Source: CAIVAT01 sp964387205 (GTDB lineage: Bacteria; Bacteroidota; Bacteroidia; Bacteroidales; FEN-979). From it: DNA of 33,567 nucleotides. Positions 1-8,317 of this stretch are shown in pieces. The position numbers were made by a program, and so were the translations under genes. Position 1 is the stretch's first letter. Each line of letters begins with the position of its first letter. The stretch is taken from assembly GCA_964387205.1 (NCBI GenBank), contig CAYLVY010000028.1, positions 1-33,567 on the forward strand, written 5' to 3'. The notes beneath the pieces are model-generated. The model was not told the DNA's origin. It worked only from the letters and a program-made list of their open reading frames with translations, and ran no database searches.

Positions 1-620
1 AAGGGACCCGTGTGAGAAAAATGCACTCATCCTATCGCTCAACCTTTCGTACCATCGGTGATACACCCCTCGCTACCGTCACCCGTCAGGGAGTTGTACC
101 TATCAAACAGCTATACAACCATCGCCGCAGCGACCGGAAAGTCACCATTCTTCCATATTATGAAGAAAAAGTGACCATGATCTACTATTATACCAATATG
201 CAGCCCGATGTGATCGATGCATTGGTGGATGCGGGCTATAAGGGGATCGTGATCATCGGGACAGGCCTTGGACATGTCAATAAACCTATTTACCCCGCCA
301 TCGAACGAGCGATCGCAAGGGGGGTGGCCATTTATATGACGGTACAGACCCTATGGGGGTATGTCCATATGTTCGTGTACGATACCGGTCGCGACCTGAT
401 GGCCAAGGGAATTATCCCCGCGGAAAACATGCTTCCGGAAACGGCATTTATCAAACTAAGCTGGGCATTGGGACAAACCAATGATTTGGCACGGGTGAAG
501 GAGATCATGCTTACCCCGATCAATGACGAAATTACACCCCGGGAGCCCTATAACGGCTATCTGATCTATCAGGGCGGTGTGCCCGAGGTGGAAGATTTTA
601 TCCGGAAATTCCATAAATAA
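1..620 (+). CDS. gatD: Glu-tRNA(Gln) amidotransferase subunit D-like (GatD), 5' truncated
   Basis: The reading frame is open to the left edge (codons from base 3 read G-T-R-V-R-K-M-H-S-S), so this is the C-terminal part, about 206 residues, of a longer protein. Seen: the stretch VRKMHSSYRSTFRTIGD, then GTGLGHV, TVQTLWGYVHMFVYDTGRDL and ENMLPETAFIKLSWALGQ. These match the C-terminal half of the GatD/type I L-asparaginase fold; the V-x-K-M-H-x-S and M-L-P-E-x-A-x-x-K-L segments are closer to GatD than to plain asparaginases. Known: GatD releases ammonia from glutamine for GatE in the mainly archaeal GatDE complex that converts Glu-tRNA(Gln) to Gln-tRNA(Gln). The N-terminal catalytic threonine lies outside the window. 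It could instead be a stand-alone asparaginase. The secreted M16 peptidase follows 52 bases downstream on the same strand, with no promoter box seen in the gap. Confidence 0.8.
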   Translation, partial: GTRVRKMHSSYRSTFRTIGDTPLATVTRQGVVPIKQLYNHRRSDRKVTILPYYEEKVTMIYYYTNMQPDVIDALVDAGYKGIVIIGTGLGHVNKPIYPAIERAIARGVAIYMTVQTLWGYVHMFVYDTGRDLMAKGIIPAENMLPETAFIKLSWALGQTNDLARVKEIMLTPINDEITPREPYNGYLIYQGGVPEVEDFIRKFHK

Positions 621-672
621 AATACCCCCTTTTTCCCTTGTTGCCGGATTGGGGAATTAACATTCTCTCCTT

Positions 673-3585
673 ATGAAACACCACATTAAAATTGCCGCTT
701 TGACCATCTGGCTGGCAGTGAGTACCGTAATTGCCATGCCCCAGAAACCGTACCGGTATGATACGGTTCCGGGCGATCCTTTGAAAGCCAGGATGTATAG
801 ACTGGATAACGGGTTGAAAGTTTATCTTTCTGTATATAAGGATGCGCCCCGGGTTCAGACCGCTGTCGCAATCCGCACCGGAAGCAAAAACGATCCGGCA
901 GGACATACAGGGATTTCGCACTACCTTGAACATATGATGTTCAAGGGTTCGGATGAGTTCGGAACCCGCGATTACGCTGCCGAAAAAGTTTATCTGGACC
1001 AGATTGAACAACTTTTCGAAGAATACAGCCATACCAGGGATGAAGCCAGACGTTCTTCTATCTACCGGAGGATAGACAGCCTTTCGGGAATTGCCGCTAC
1101 ATTTGCCATAGCCAATGAATATGATAAACTCCTGGCTGTAATCGGCGCCAAAGGTACCAATGCCTTCACCTCCTTCGACGAGACTATCTACATCAATGAT
1201 ATCCCGTCGGTTAAAATCCGTCAGTGGCTGGATATCGAAAAGGAGCGTTTTCAGGACCCGGTATTCCGCCTTTTCCATACTGAACTGGAAACGGTTTATG
1301 AAGAGAAAAATATGAGCCTGGACAGTGACGACGACAACGTCTTCGATTCTCTCTTTTCCGGCCTCTTCCCGACTCATACCTATGGAACACAAACTACGCT
1401 GGGAACGGCGGAGCATCTTAAGAATCCTTCGCTGACCGCACTTAAACGCTATTATCGGTCACGGTATGTGCCCAATAATATGGCTGTGGTACTCTCCGGG
1501 GATTTTGATCCCGATGAAGTGATCCGCTGGATTGATGAGACTTTTGGCAAACTCCAACCGGTCACGGTACAACCCTGGGTTCCTGCTATTGAAAAACCTT
1601 TAAAGGGGCCGGTGATCAAAGAGGTGTCCGGGCCGGAAGCGGGATCGGTCACCATCGGTTTTCGTTTCAGTGGAGCTGCATCACACGATGCCGATTTACT
1701 GACCGTCCTGAATATGATCCTCAGCAACGAAACAGCCGGGTTAATGGACCTCAACCTCAACCAGGCGCAAAAGGTGTTGAAATCGGAAGCATTCAGTTAT
1801 ATCCTCAAAGATTATTCCGTTCACATTCTTTCCGGTGAAGCCAAAGAAGGACAAACGCTGGAAGAGGTGAAGCAGTTGGTAATGGATCAGATTGAAATGG
1901 TTAAACGCGGCGAATTTCCCGAATGGATGATCGCAGCCGTGGTCAACCAGATCAAATACAAAGAGATCAAGGAGCAGGAATCGAACTTCGGCAGGGCCCT
2001 GGCCATGGCCAATGAATTTATCCAGGAACTTCCGGTGAACGACAGGGTTGGGCGCCTTTCGCGGCTGTCGCGCATCACCCGTCAGGAGATCATCGACTTT
2101 GCCAGGCGAAATTACAGCGACAACTATGTGGTGGTTTACAAACGGACTGGGGCGGTGAAAGAGTCGGCCAGGGTAGTGAAACCTGCCATAACCCCGGTTA
2201 CGATGAACAGGGATGATGAATCGGCCTTTCTGAAAAAGATCATGAGTGCGCCGGAGACATTGCTGGAACCGGTTTTTCTTGATTTCAGCAAAGATATCAG
2301 CCATTATACCGCAAAAGGGGCTATCCCGGTATTATACCGTGCCAACACCGAGAATGCTACTTTTTCCCTTGCTTTTCAATACGATATGGGAACCTGCAAC
2401 AGCCGGGAGATTGCACTGGCGCTGGATTATCTGCCTTTTCTCGGAACATCCCGGTACACGCCGCGGCAACTGAAAGAAGAGTTTTACAGGCTGGCCTGTT
2501 CCTATCAGGTCTATAGTGGTGAAGATGAGATACGGATAACCCTGACAGGTTTGAGCGATAATATGATCCCGGCTCTTGGATTGCTCGAACATATTTTCGC
2601 TGATGTTGCACCAAACCATGAAGCACTGGTCAACATGATCGCCGATCTGAAGAAATTGCGTTCTGATGACAAATTGTCAAAAGAGTCGATCCTTTGGCAG
2701 GGAATGCTCAATTACGGTATTTACGGAGAAAGATCACCTTTTACCAACGTATTGTCAGACGACCAACTGGATGCGGCGAAGGCAGACCAATTAGTAAGGG
2801 TTCTCCGCGAACTCCCTGACTATAAGCATGAGATCCTGTATTACGGACCGGAACCACCCAAAAAGCTGCTCGCTATTCTGGACAAAGAACATCAGGTAAC
2901 CCTTCCGCTGAAGAGCAAGCCTGAGGCACAACGCTTCAGTCAGCGCTCCGCTCAGACTTCCGGTGTTTACACCGTGGATTATGATATGAAACAAGCGGAA
3001 ATACTGATGGTAAGCACATCGGTGCCCTATAATAAGGATATGGCTCCGGCCATCAGGTTGTTTAATGAATATTTTGGCGGCAGTATGAATTCGGTAGTTT
3101 TCCAGGAAATCCGGGAAGCAAGAGGGCTGGCTTACAGTGCATTCGCGGGTTACCGTTCTCCGGTTCGTCCTGACCAGAATTATTATCTTTTCGCATATAT
3201 CGGGACGCAGAATGATAAATTGCCGGAAGCCATGAAAGCAATGCTGGGGTTGTTCCAGGAAATGCCGGAAAGTGTGAAAGCGCTGGAGAGTTCAAAAGAT
3301 GCCATCATCAACCGGATCCGGACCGAGCGGATCACCAGGGACCAGGTGTTGTATTATTACCTCAATGCGAGGAAATTTGGCCTCAAAGAGGATATCCGCA
3401 GGGAAGTCTTTGCCAGGGTGCCTTCCATGACACCGGATGACCTTCGCTCATTTCAGCAGCAATATCTCAGGGATAAGAAATTCACTATCCTGGTGTTGGG
3501 GAATGAGGAGGAGCTGGATCGTGAAACCCTGCGGAAATATGGTAACATCAGTACATTAGACCTTCGTACCCTGTTTGGGTACTGA
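673..3585 (+). CDS. Secreted M16 family zinc metallopeptidase (insulinase/pitrilysin type, two-repeat)
   Basis: This 970-residue protein starts with a signal peptide (MKHHIKIAAL then a hydrophobic stretch, likely cut near residue 21-24). It carries the inverted zinc motif HxxEH as H83-Y-L-E86-H87; the third zinc ligand is probably one of the glutamates in ETVYEE (about 206-211). The spacing from HxxEH to that segment is about 120 residues, longer than the roughly 75 of classic pitrilysins, because of a charged helical insertion at about 100-150. The second half (from about residue 540) is the inactive M16 repeat and includes the R-G-L-A-Y-S motif near residue 817. Length fits two fused M16 subunits. 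It likely degrades peptides in the periplasm or outside the cell. It may be co-transcribed with the GatD-like gene 52 bases upstream. It converges with the ClC gene, with only 25 bases between the stops. Confidence 0.93.
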   Translation: MKHHIKIAALTIWLAVSTVIAMPQKPYRYDTVPGDPLKARMYRLDNGLKVYLSVYKDAPRVQTAVAIRTGSKNDPAGHTGISHYLEHMMFKGSDEFGTRDYAAEKVYLDQIEQLFEEYSHTRDEARRSSIYRRIDSLSGIAATFAIANEYDKLLAVIGAKGTNAFTSFDETIYINDIPSVKIRQWLDIEKERFQDPVFRLFHTELETVYEEKNMSLDSDDDNVFDSLFSGLFPTHTYGTQTTLGTAEHLKNPSLTALKRYYRSRYVPNNMAVVLSGDFDPDEVIRWIDETFGKLQPVTVQPWVPAIEKPLKGPVIKEVSGPEAGSVTIGFRFSGAASHDADLLTVLNMILSNETAGLMDLNLNQAQKVLKSEAFSYILKDYSVHILSGEAKEGQTLEEVKQLVMDQIEMVKRGEFPEWMIAAVVNQIKYKEIKEQESNFGRALAMANEFIQELPVNDRVGRLSRLSRITRQEIIDFARRNYSDNYVVVYKRTGAVKESARVVKPAITPVTMNRDDESAFLKKIMSAPETLLEPVFLDFSKDISHYTAKGAIPVLYRANTENATFSLAFQYDMGTCNSREIALALDYLPFLGTSRYTPRQLKEEFYRLACSYQVYSGEDEIRITLTGLSDNMIPALGLLEHIFADVAPNHEALVNMIADLKKLRSDDKLSKESILWQGMLNYGIYGERSPFTNVLSDDQLDAAKADQLVRVLRELPDYKHEILYYGPEPPKKLLAILDKEHQVTLPLKSKPEAQRFSQRSAQTSGVYTVDYDMKQAEILMVSTSVPYNKDMAPAIRLFNEYFGGSMNSVVFQEIREARGLAYSAFAGYRSPVRPDQNYYLFAYIGTQNDKLPEAMKAMLGLFQEMPESVKALESSKDAIINRIRTERITRDQVLYYYLNARKFGLKEDIRREVFARVPSMTPDDLRSFQQQYLRDKKFTILVLGNEEELDRETLRKYGNISTLDLRTLFGY

Positions 3586-3610
3586 TCCCCAAACCAGTGT
3601 TCAGGTCGGT

Positions 3611-5383
3611 TCAATCCTCTGAAATCTGTTTCAGTAATTCCCTGTATTGCGAAAAAACCGTCGCCCTGGAAATGAACCCGAGATAGCGGCCATTCTCCAG
3701 TACAGGAAGATTATACCGGTCGCTTTTCTGAAAAAGCTGGATTACCTCCTCCATCGACTGGTCGGGATCGATTATACTGTCAGGCTGGGTCATCAGGTCC
3801 CGGACGAAGGTATTGTCATACAATTGCTGGTCGAACATGATCTGGCGAATGTTGTCGAGGGAAACCTGACCAAAAAATCTTCCCTCCTTATCGATCACGG
3901 GAAAGATATTTCGTGACGACCGGGCCACCACGGTCACCAGTTCACGGAGCGTAGCGCCGGGTTCGACCGGGGAGAAATTGGTCTCGATCAGGGGCCGGGG
4001 CGACATAAAGCTCAGTACCGCTTTGTCTTTATCATGGGTGATCAGTTCTTTGCGGGCGGCGAGTTGTCGGGTATAGATGGAGTGGCTTTCAAAAAGGTTG
4101 CAGGTAAGGTAGGAGAGAGCCGATACGATGATCAGCGGGGTCAGCAGAAGGTATCCTCCGGTAATCTCCGCGATCAGAAACATGGCGGTAAGCGGTGCAT
4201 GCATCACACCGGCCATGACTCCGGCCATCCCGACAAGGGCAAAATTGCTTTGTGAAAGCGAAAACCCGAAAAATTCGTTTAAAACCGTGGTAAAAAAGTA
4301 TCCGGCAATTCCGCCGATAAAAATGGAGGGTGCAAAGGTGCCACCGATTCCGCCACTGGCCTGGGTCAATGCCATGGCAACTACCTTCATGAGGATCAAA
4401 CCAAGGATAATGACGGGATAAAACCAGTGATTTCCTCTCAGTTCGCCGAAGAAGGTAAGGCTGCCGATGTTTCCTTCGTGTCCCAGTATCACCTCTTTCA
4501 GTACGTTATACCCTTCGCCGAACAGGGAAGGATAAATGAAGATCAGACCTGCCAGGGCAACACCGGCAATGATCACTTTCCTGACCGGGCTGAATCGTGA
4601 CATAAATGCCTCTATGCCAACGCTGCCTCGGATAAACCAGACGGAGACCAATCCGGTAAAAACTGCCAGCAGCAGGTAAAAAGGCAGGTCGGAGACCTCA
4701 AATGGCCGGGAAAGGGTGAAGGTGAAGAGCACCTCTTTCCCCATCAGCAGATAGGCAACAAGTGAAGCAGTAACAGTGCTGAGTAACAGCGGAATAAGGG
4801 TGGTGAGTGTCAGGTCGAGCATCAGGATCTCGATGACGAAAACGGCACCGGCAATGGGTGCTTCAAAAATACCGGCAATGGCCCCTGCCGCACCGCAACC
4901 GATCAGCAGGGTAGTGGTTTTATAATCCAGCCGGAACAACCGGGCAAGATTGGAACCAACGGCAGAGCCAGTCAGGACAATCGGGGCCTCAGGCCCTACC
5001 GAGCCGCCAAACCCCAGCGTCAGCGTGCAGGCAACCAGCGATGAATAGGTATTATGTGGGCGTATCTGACCGTTGTTTTTCGATATGGAATAGAGGATCT
5101 TGCTGACCCCGTGGCTGATGTTGTCCCTGACAATATATTTGACGAAAAAAATGGTCAGGATGATGCCGACGACAGGAAAGGCAAGGTATAGATAATAAAG
5201 CCCGTGATAACTGAAACCGTTGGTGAGGATATAGTTGGTATAATAAAGGGTGTTCTTCAGGGCAACGGCTGCGAGCCGGCTGCCGATACCCACTATAATG
5301 CTCAAAATTAGTACAAAACGCCGGTGGTTGATGTGGCGCAACCGCCATGCAAGGATTTTTCCTATGATGGTTTGAGGTGTCAT
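3611..5383 (-). CDS. ClC-type chloride channel with tandem CBS domains
   Basis: A 590-residue membrane protein with the ClC fold (about residues 20-430) followed by two CBS domains (about 455-590). Signature regions seen: GFGGSVGPEAP (124-134), GIFEAPIAGAVFVIE (171-185) and GGIGGTFAP. Aligned by motif to E. coli ClC-ec1, the gating glutamate of GREGP is Val129 and the internal proton glutamate (E203) is Ile186, so a passive anion channel is more likely than a Cl-/H+ antiporter (inference). The GSGIP-like motif is also altered (SHGVSK, about 91-96). CBS pairs usually sense adenine nucleotides or ionic state. I chose ATG at 5383 over a TTG nine bases upstream because the TTG lies inside a TACTTTTG promoter-like box (5397-5390). 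It is the last gene of the surface operon, 30 bases after the HExxH protein, and may also have its own promoter. Confidence 0.93.
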   Translation of the reverse strand: MTPQTIIGKILAWRLRHINHRRFVLILSIIVGIGSRLAAVALKNTLYYTNYILTNGFSYHGLYYLYLAFPVVGIILTIFFVKYIVRDNISHGVSKILYSISKNNGQIRPHNTYSSLVACTLTLGFGGSVGPEAPIVLTGSAVGSNLARLFRLDYKTTTLLIGCGAAGAIAGIFEAPIAGAVFVIEILMLDLTLTTLIPLLLSTVTASLVAYLLMGKEVLFTFTLSRPFEVSDLPFYLLLAVFTGLVSVWFIRGSVGIEAFMSRFSPVRKVIIAGVALAGLIFIYPSLFGEGYNVLKEVILGHEGNIGSLTFFGELRGNHWFYPVIILGLILMKVVAMALTQASGGIGGTFAPSIFIGGIAGYFFTTVLNEFFGFSLSQSNFALVGMAGVMAGVMHAPLTAMFLIAEITGGYLLLTPLIIVSALSYLTCNLFESHSIYTRQLAARKELITHDKDKAVLSFMSPRPLIETNFSPVEPGATLRELVTVVARSSRNIFPVIDKEGRFFGQVSLDNIRQIMFDQQLYDNTFVRDLMTQPDSIIDPDQSMEEVIQLFQKSDRYNLPVLENGRYLGFISRATVFSQYRELLKQISED

Positions 5384-5389
5384 GCAGGA

Positions 5390-5423
5390 CAAAAGTAGCG
5401 TATTTTCTTTGTTTTATGGCAAA
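5390..5423 (-). promoter_or_regulatory. Candidate Bacteroidota promoter for the ClC gene
   Basis: On the minus strand TACTTTTG (5397-5390) matches the Bacteroidota -7 consensus TAnnTTTG, and TTTG (5423-5420) lies 22 bases upstream as a possible -33 box. The box ends 6 bases before the ATG at 5383, which would make the transcript nearly leaderless. The -33 element overlaps the end of the upstream coding sequence. Confidence 0.4.
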
Positions 5424-8317
5424 CCGATGGCGTAAACGAATTCCCATCCCCACAGCCCTTCCCGCGGATGGTACATTGCCCTTAACCCTGCCTCCAGCGG
5501 TGCCGGAAAACGAAGAAGGTGGAAATCGGCTATAAGTTCGGCACCGGTTGATAAGCGGTCTCTGCTGTTTCCCTGATCATAGACATAGCCATAGTCACAA
5601 AAAAGATTCATTTTAAATCTTTTAAGATACAATATACTCCCTGCGCTGAAATCGGGATACAGCAACGGAAGTGCATAGTTCCCCTGCAGGGATGCCATCT
5701 GTTCTCCCATGGTACCATGATATCCCCTGGGGGTGATGATCAGGTTTCCATAAGTATAGGCAAGTGTGTTCTTTTGAAAATGTTCCTGAAGACCGCAATA
5801 AAGCGACAGGCTGTGATGCCTGAAAATTCCCGGGAAATAAAACCTTCCGGCTACAGAAACAATATAGCCCATGTTGTTGCTTCCGGGGGTACTATGCCGG
5901 TAATTCAGTTCCAGCCGTTGACCTATTCGGGGATAAAGGTCGCGGTGGGCCATTCTGCGGTACTGGGCGGCGGCCAACAGGTAATCCAGCGACCAAAGGG
6001 TTCCCCGGGTGAAATTTTCGGGTGTGTTTTCATGATGCCCGATATGTGTCACGGTTGTCCCGGCGCGTAATTCCACGCTACGGGAATAGGCGCCTCCTGA
6101 GAGCTGAAGGGGCAGGGTAAGGTGTATCTTCAGGGCGCTCTCCTGCCATGTAAACCTGGCCCGTTCACCCGTTTCTTCATAGCGTGCATAGCCGGCGCGG
6201 TTTCCATAGTTGAAAGCCACGGCAGGGATCACATACCATCCTTCGTACGCGGCTTCAGCGTAAAAACTGCCTGTCTCCTCATTCAGGTCGTATTCCCATC
6301 CGGCGGATGCCGTCATGGTACTTAAAAGATTTTGGGAAAGGGCCATGACGCCGGGTTTAGCCGAAAGGTTACCTGCCCGCAGGGAGACCGGAGCCCAGGA
6401 GTGCACGTGAAACAGGTGGCCGGCGCGGTTGAATTTTTTTACCGGGTTCCGGTTGATCAGGGAGTCATTTAGGGATCTGCCTGCACTATCGGGCCGGTCG
6501 AGCCGGAACCAGCCATCCTTTAATATCTGCTCCTGGATGTTGCAGCCTTCCTGCGCCGCCATTACCTCAAACAACCGATAGGAATAGTCCTTGACCAAAT
6601 CAGTGGAAATCCATCCGGAGGTGTCGGGCGGAATACAAACTACGCTGGTGCCACCAGAGGAATGATTGGTATAGAGAAGGAGGTTGGAACTTGTTGAAAT
6701 GGAGGGAGCGGTGGCTGCAAACCTGGCACCGGTTGCCTGGTAAACCTTTTGGTTATTGGTATCCAGGGCATAAATATTGGTGATACCGCTGTAGGCACTG
6801 CTGAACAGGATATAGTGCTGCCATGGTTCGGGTTTGCCGTTTATTTCACGCATGGCCGGCGGGGTCAGGTCCCGAAAAGTTCGATTGACAGGGTCAAGGC
6901 AGGCCAGGGCTTGCCCACGCTCCGATTGCCGGACAAACAAAATCTTTCCGTCCTTGCTCCATGCAGGATTCATGGCAACCTGCCGGTCCGGCAAGGGAAA
7001 GCGATCCTGTTCAACACCTGTGGCAGGGTCGATCAGTACAATGGAAGATTCCTGGCGGATGTTTTTTTCGACAGCTGCAATCAGTTTTCCGTCAGGAGTG
7101 ATGTCAGGTGAAAAAAGCCGGGTTCGCCGGGTCAGGGCAGTACGTTTTCCTGTTTCAAGGTTCAGTACCCGTAACTCTGAAAAACTGCGGTGGTGCCAGC
7201 GGGCATCCCGTTTTATCTCTGCATAGACAAGCAGGCCTCCCCCCAGCGAACTGGTACGCTCTCCGCGAATCCCGGGCGTTTTCAGCCGCCGTTTTTTCCC
7301 TGACCGTAAGTCAATTCTGACAAAATGCGGGATATCGCTCAGGCCGGTAACCTCCGCGATTACTTCATCCGCATCGACAGCCTGAGGCTGATGGTAAACA
7401 ACGTACTCGTCTTCACGGATTTTGGTAAGTGATTGAAAAGAGGTGACCGTTGTATGTTCAGCCTGGATTCTCCAGGCCGAGTCCAGTGATCTCATGGATT
7501 CACGGTAAAGGCGACTTTTCCACAATCCGGTTGATTTTCTGATTCCGGAATTGAATGGAACGACCATGAACGGATATCCTGCGATGCGGTCAAATGCGGC
7601 AGCAAAGGTTTGTGCCCCATATCTGGCCCTGCTTTGGGCTACAAGGTAGTAACCCAATGAATAGGCATCCGGAGTGAAAGTCCGGTATGATCCCAGTGTG
7701 GCTTTATCATAGGAAAAGGCTTCTTTTTCGAGCAGTTGGGCGCGAAGGGTGCTTTCGAAAAGAGGAGAGCGACCCCGGCCGGTTTGGCTGAGTGCTGTTT
7801 CCATGACCGTAGCGTCGCCCTCGAGGAACCAGGCTGGTACATAGAGCCCCAATATCCCTCCGATGATCTGTTCACCGAAAAGATATCTGAGGACTCTGGA
7901 GAATCTCCGGTTCACACTGCTGATCTGAACCGCATGCCTGTATTCATGAAGTACCAGTTGTTCCAGCCATTCCTGGGGATAAGACTGATCGGGGGGATTT
8001 GGGTAAAGTTCGATCCTGCGAGGGGCCCATACCGTCACACCGTTGGATGAAGAGTTCCAGGGGTGAATGATCCAGGGGATTTGCGGAACCCTGGCTTTTA
8101 AGGAAACCAGAGGGCTTTGGCGTGTTAGTTCCGCAACTTTGGCAAGGTATAAGGCCCTCGGCTCGAATGATTCAGGGAATATTAACCTGGTACCCGGGGT
8201 TGTCAATTGTTTCCATCGAAGAGATGCGGGATCCTGTCCGGTTGAAAAATATTGTCCGGCAACCGCATAGGGCAGCAAAAATACCATTACCCACGAAAAA
8301 ATCCTCCATCTGATCAT
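5414..8317 (-). CDS. Outer-membrane protein with HExxH peptidase-like domain, TolB-like propeller and C-terminal beta-barrel
   Basis: A 967-residue exported protein (signal peptide about 1-20, VAGQ). Residues about 30-290 look like a gluzincin peptidase: HEYRH at 124-128 and W-F-L-E166-G 38 residues on, giving the usual two His plus a downstream Glu for zinc. Residues about 300-600 contain repeats such as FSPDITPDGKLIAAVE and NPAWSKDGKILFVRQ, typical of TolB/WD40-like (PD40) beta-propeller blades. Residues about 630-967 alternate polar and hydrophobic residues, rich in Tyr, with short turns, ending in an aromatic-rich strand, as in an outer-membrane beta-barrel. The inferred arrangement is a peptidase and propeller in the periplasm tethered to a barrel. 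Substrate unknown. The start overlaps the stop of the DUF5723 gene (ATGA), so translation is likely coupled. Confidence 0.85.
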   Translation of the reverse strand: MIRWRIFSWVMVFLLPYAVAGQYFSTGQDPASLRWKQLTTPGTRLIFPESFEPRALYLAKVAELTRQSPLVSLKARVPQIPWIIHPWNSSSNGVTVWAPRRIELYPNPPDQSYPQEWLEQLVLHEYRHAVQISSVNRRFSRVLRYLFGEQIIGGILGLYVPAWFLEGDATVMETALSQTGRGRSPLFESTLRAQLLEKEAFSYDKATLGSYRTFTPDAYSLGYYLVAQSRARYGAQTFAAAFDRIAGYPFMVVPFNSGIRKSTGLWKSRLYRESMRSLDSAWRIQAEHTTVTSFQSLTKIREDEYVVYHQPQAVDADEVIAEVTGLSDIPHFVRIDLRSGKKRRLKTPGIRGERTSSLGGGLLVYAEIKRDARWHHRSFSELRVLNLETGKRTALTRRTRLFSPDITPDGKLIAAVEKNIRQESSIVLIDPATGVEQDRFPLPDRQVAMNPAWSKDGKILFVRQSERGQALACLDPVNRTFRDLTPPAMREINGKPEPWQHYILFSSAYSGITNIYALDTNNQKVYQATGARFAATAPSISTSSNLLLYTNHSSGGTSVVCIPPDTSGWISTDLVKDYSYRLFEVMAAQEGCNIQEQILKDGWFRLDRPDSAGRSLNDSLINRNPVKKFNRAGHLFHVHSWAPVSLRAGNLSAKPGVMALSQNLLSTMTASAGWEYDLNEETGSFYAEAAYEGWYVIPAVAFNYGNRAGYARYEETGERARFTWQESALKIHLTLPLQLSGGAYSRSVELRAGTTVTHIGHHENTPENFTRGTLWSLDYLLAAAQYRRMAHRDLYPRIGQRLELNYRHSTPGSNNMGYIVSVAGRFYFPGIFRHHSLSLYCGLQEHFQKNTLAYTYGNLIITPRGYHGTMGEQMASLQGNYALPLLYPDFSAGSILYLKRFKMNLFCDYGYVYDQGNSRDRLSTGAELIADFHLLRFPAPLEAGLRAMYHPREGLWGWEFVYAIGLP

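Noticed and set aside
598..1416. Long open frame antisense to the M16 peptidase gene (272 codons)
   Set aside because: It is a mirror of a well-supported coding region, with no recognisable domain and no promoter box.
3573..3594. Hairpin GTTTGGG-N8-CCCAAAC over the M16 stop codon
   Set aside because: Seven pairs with no following T-run on either strand; not enough to call a terminator.
5384..5392. TTG start for the ClC gene nine bases upstream
   Set aside because: It lies inside the TACTTTTG promoter-like box; the ATG at 5383 gives a normal N-terminus.
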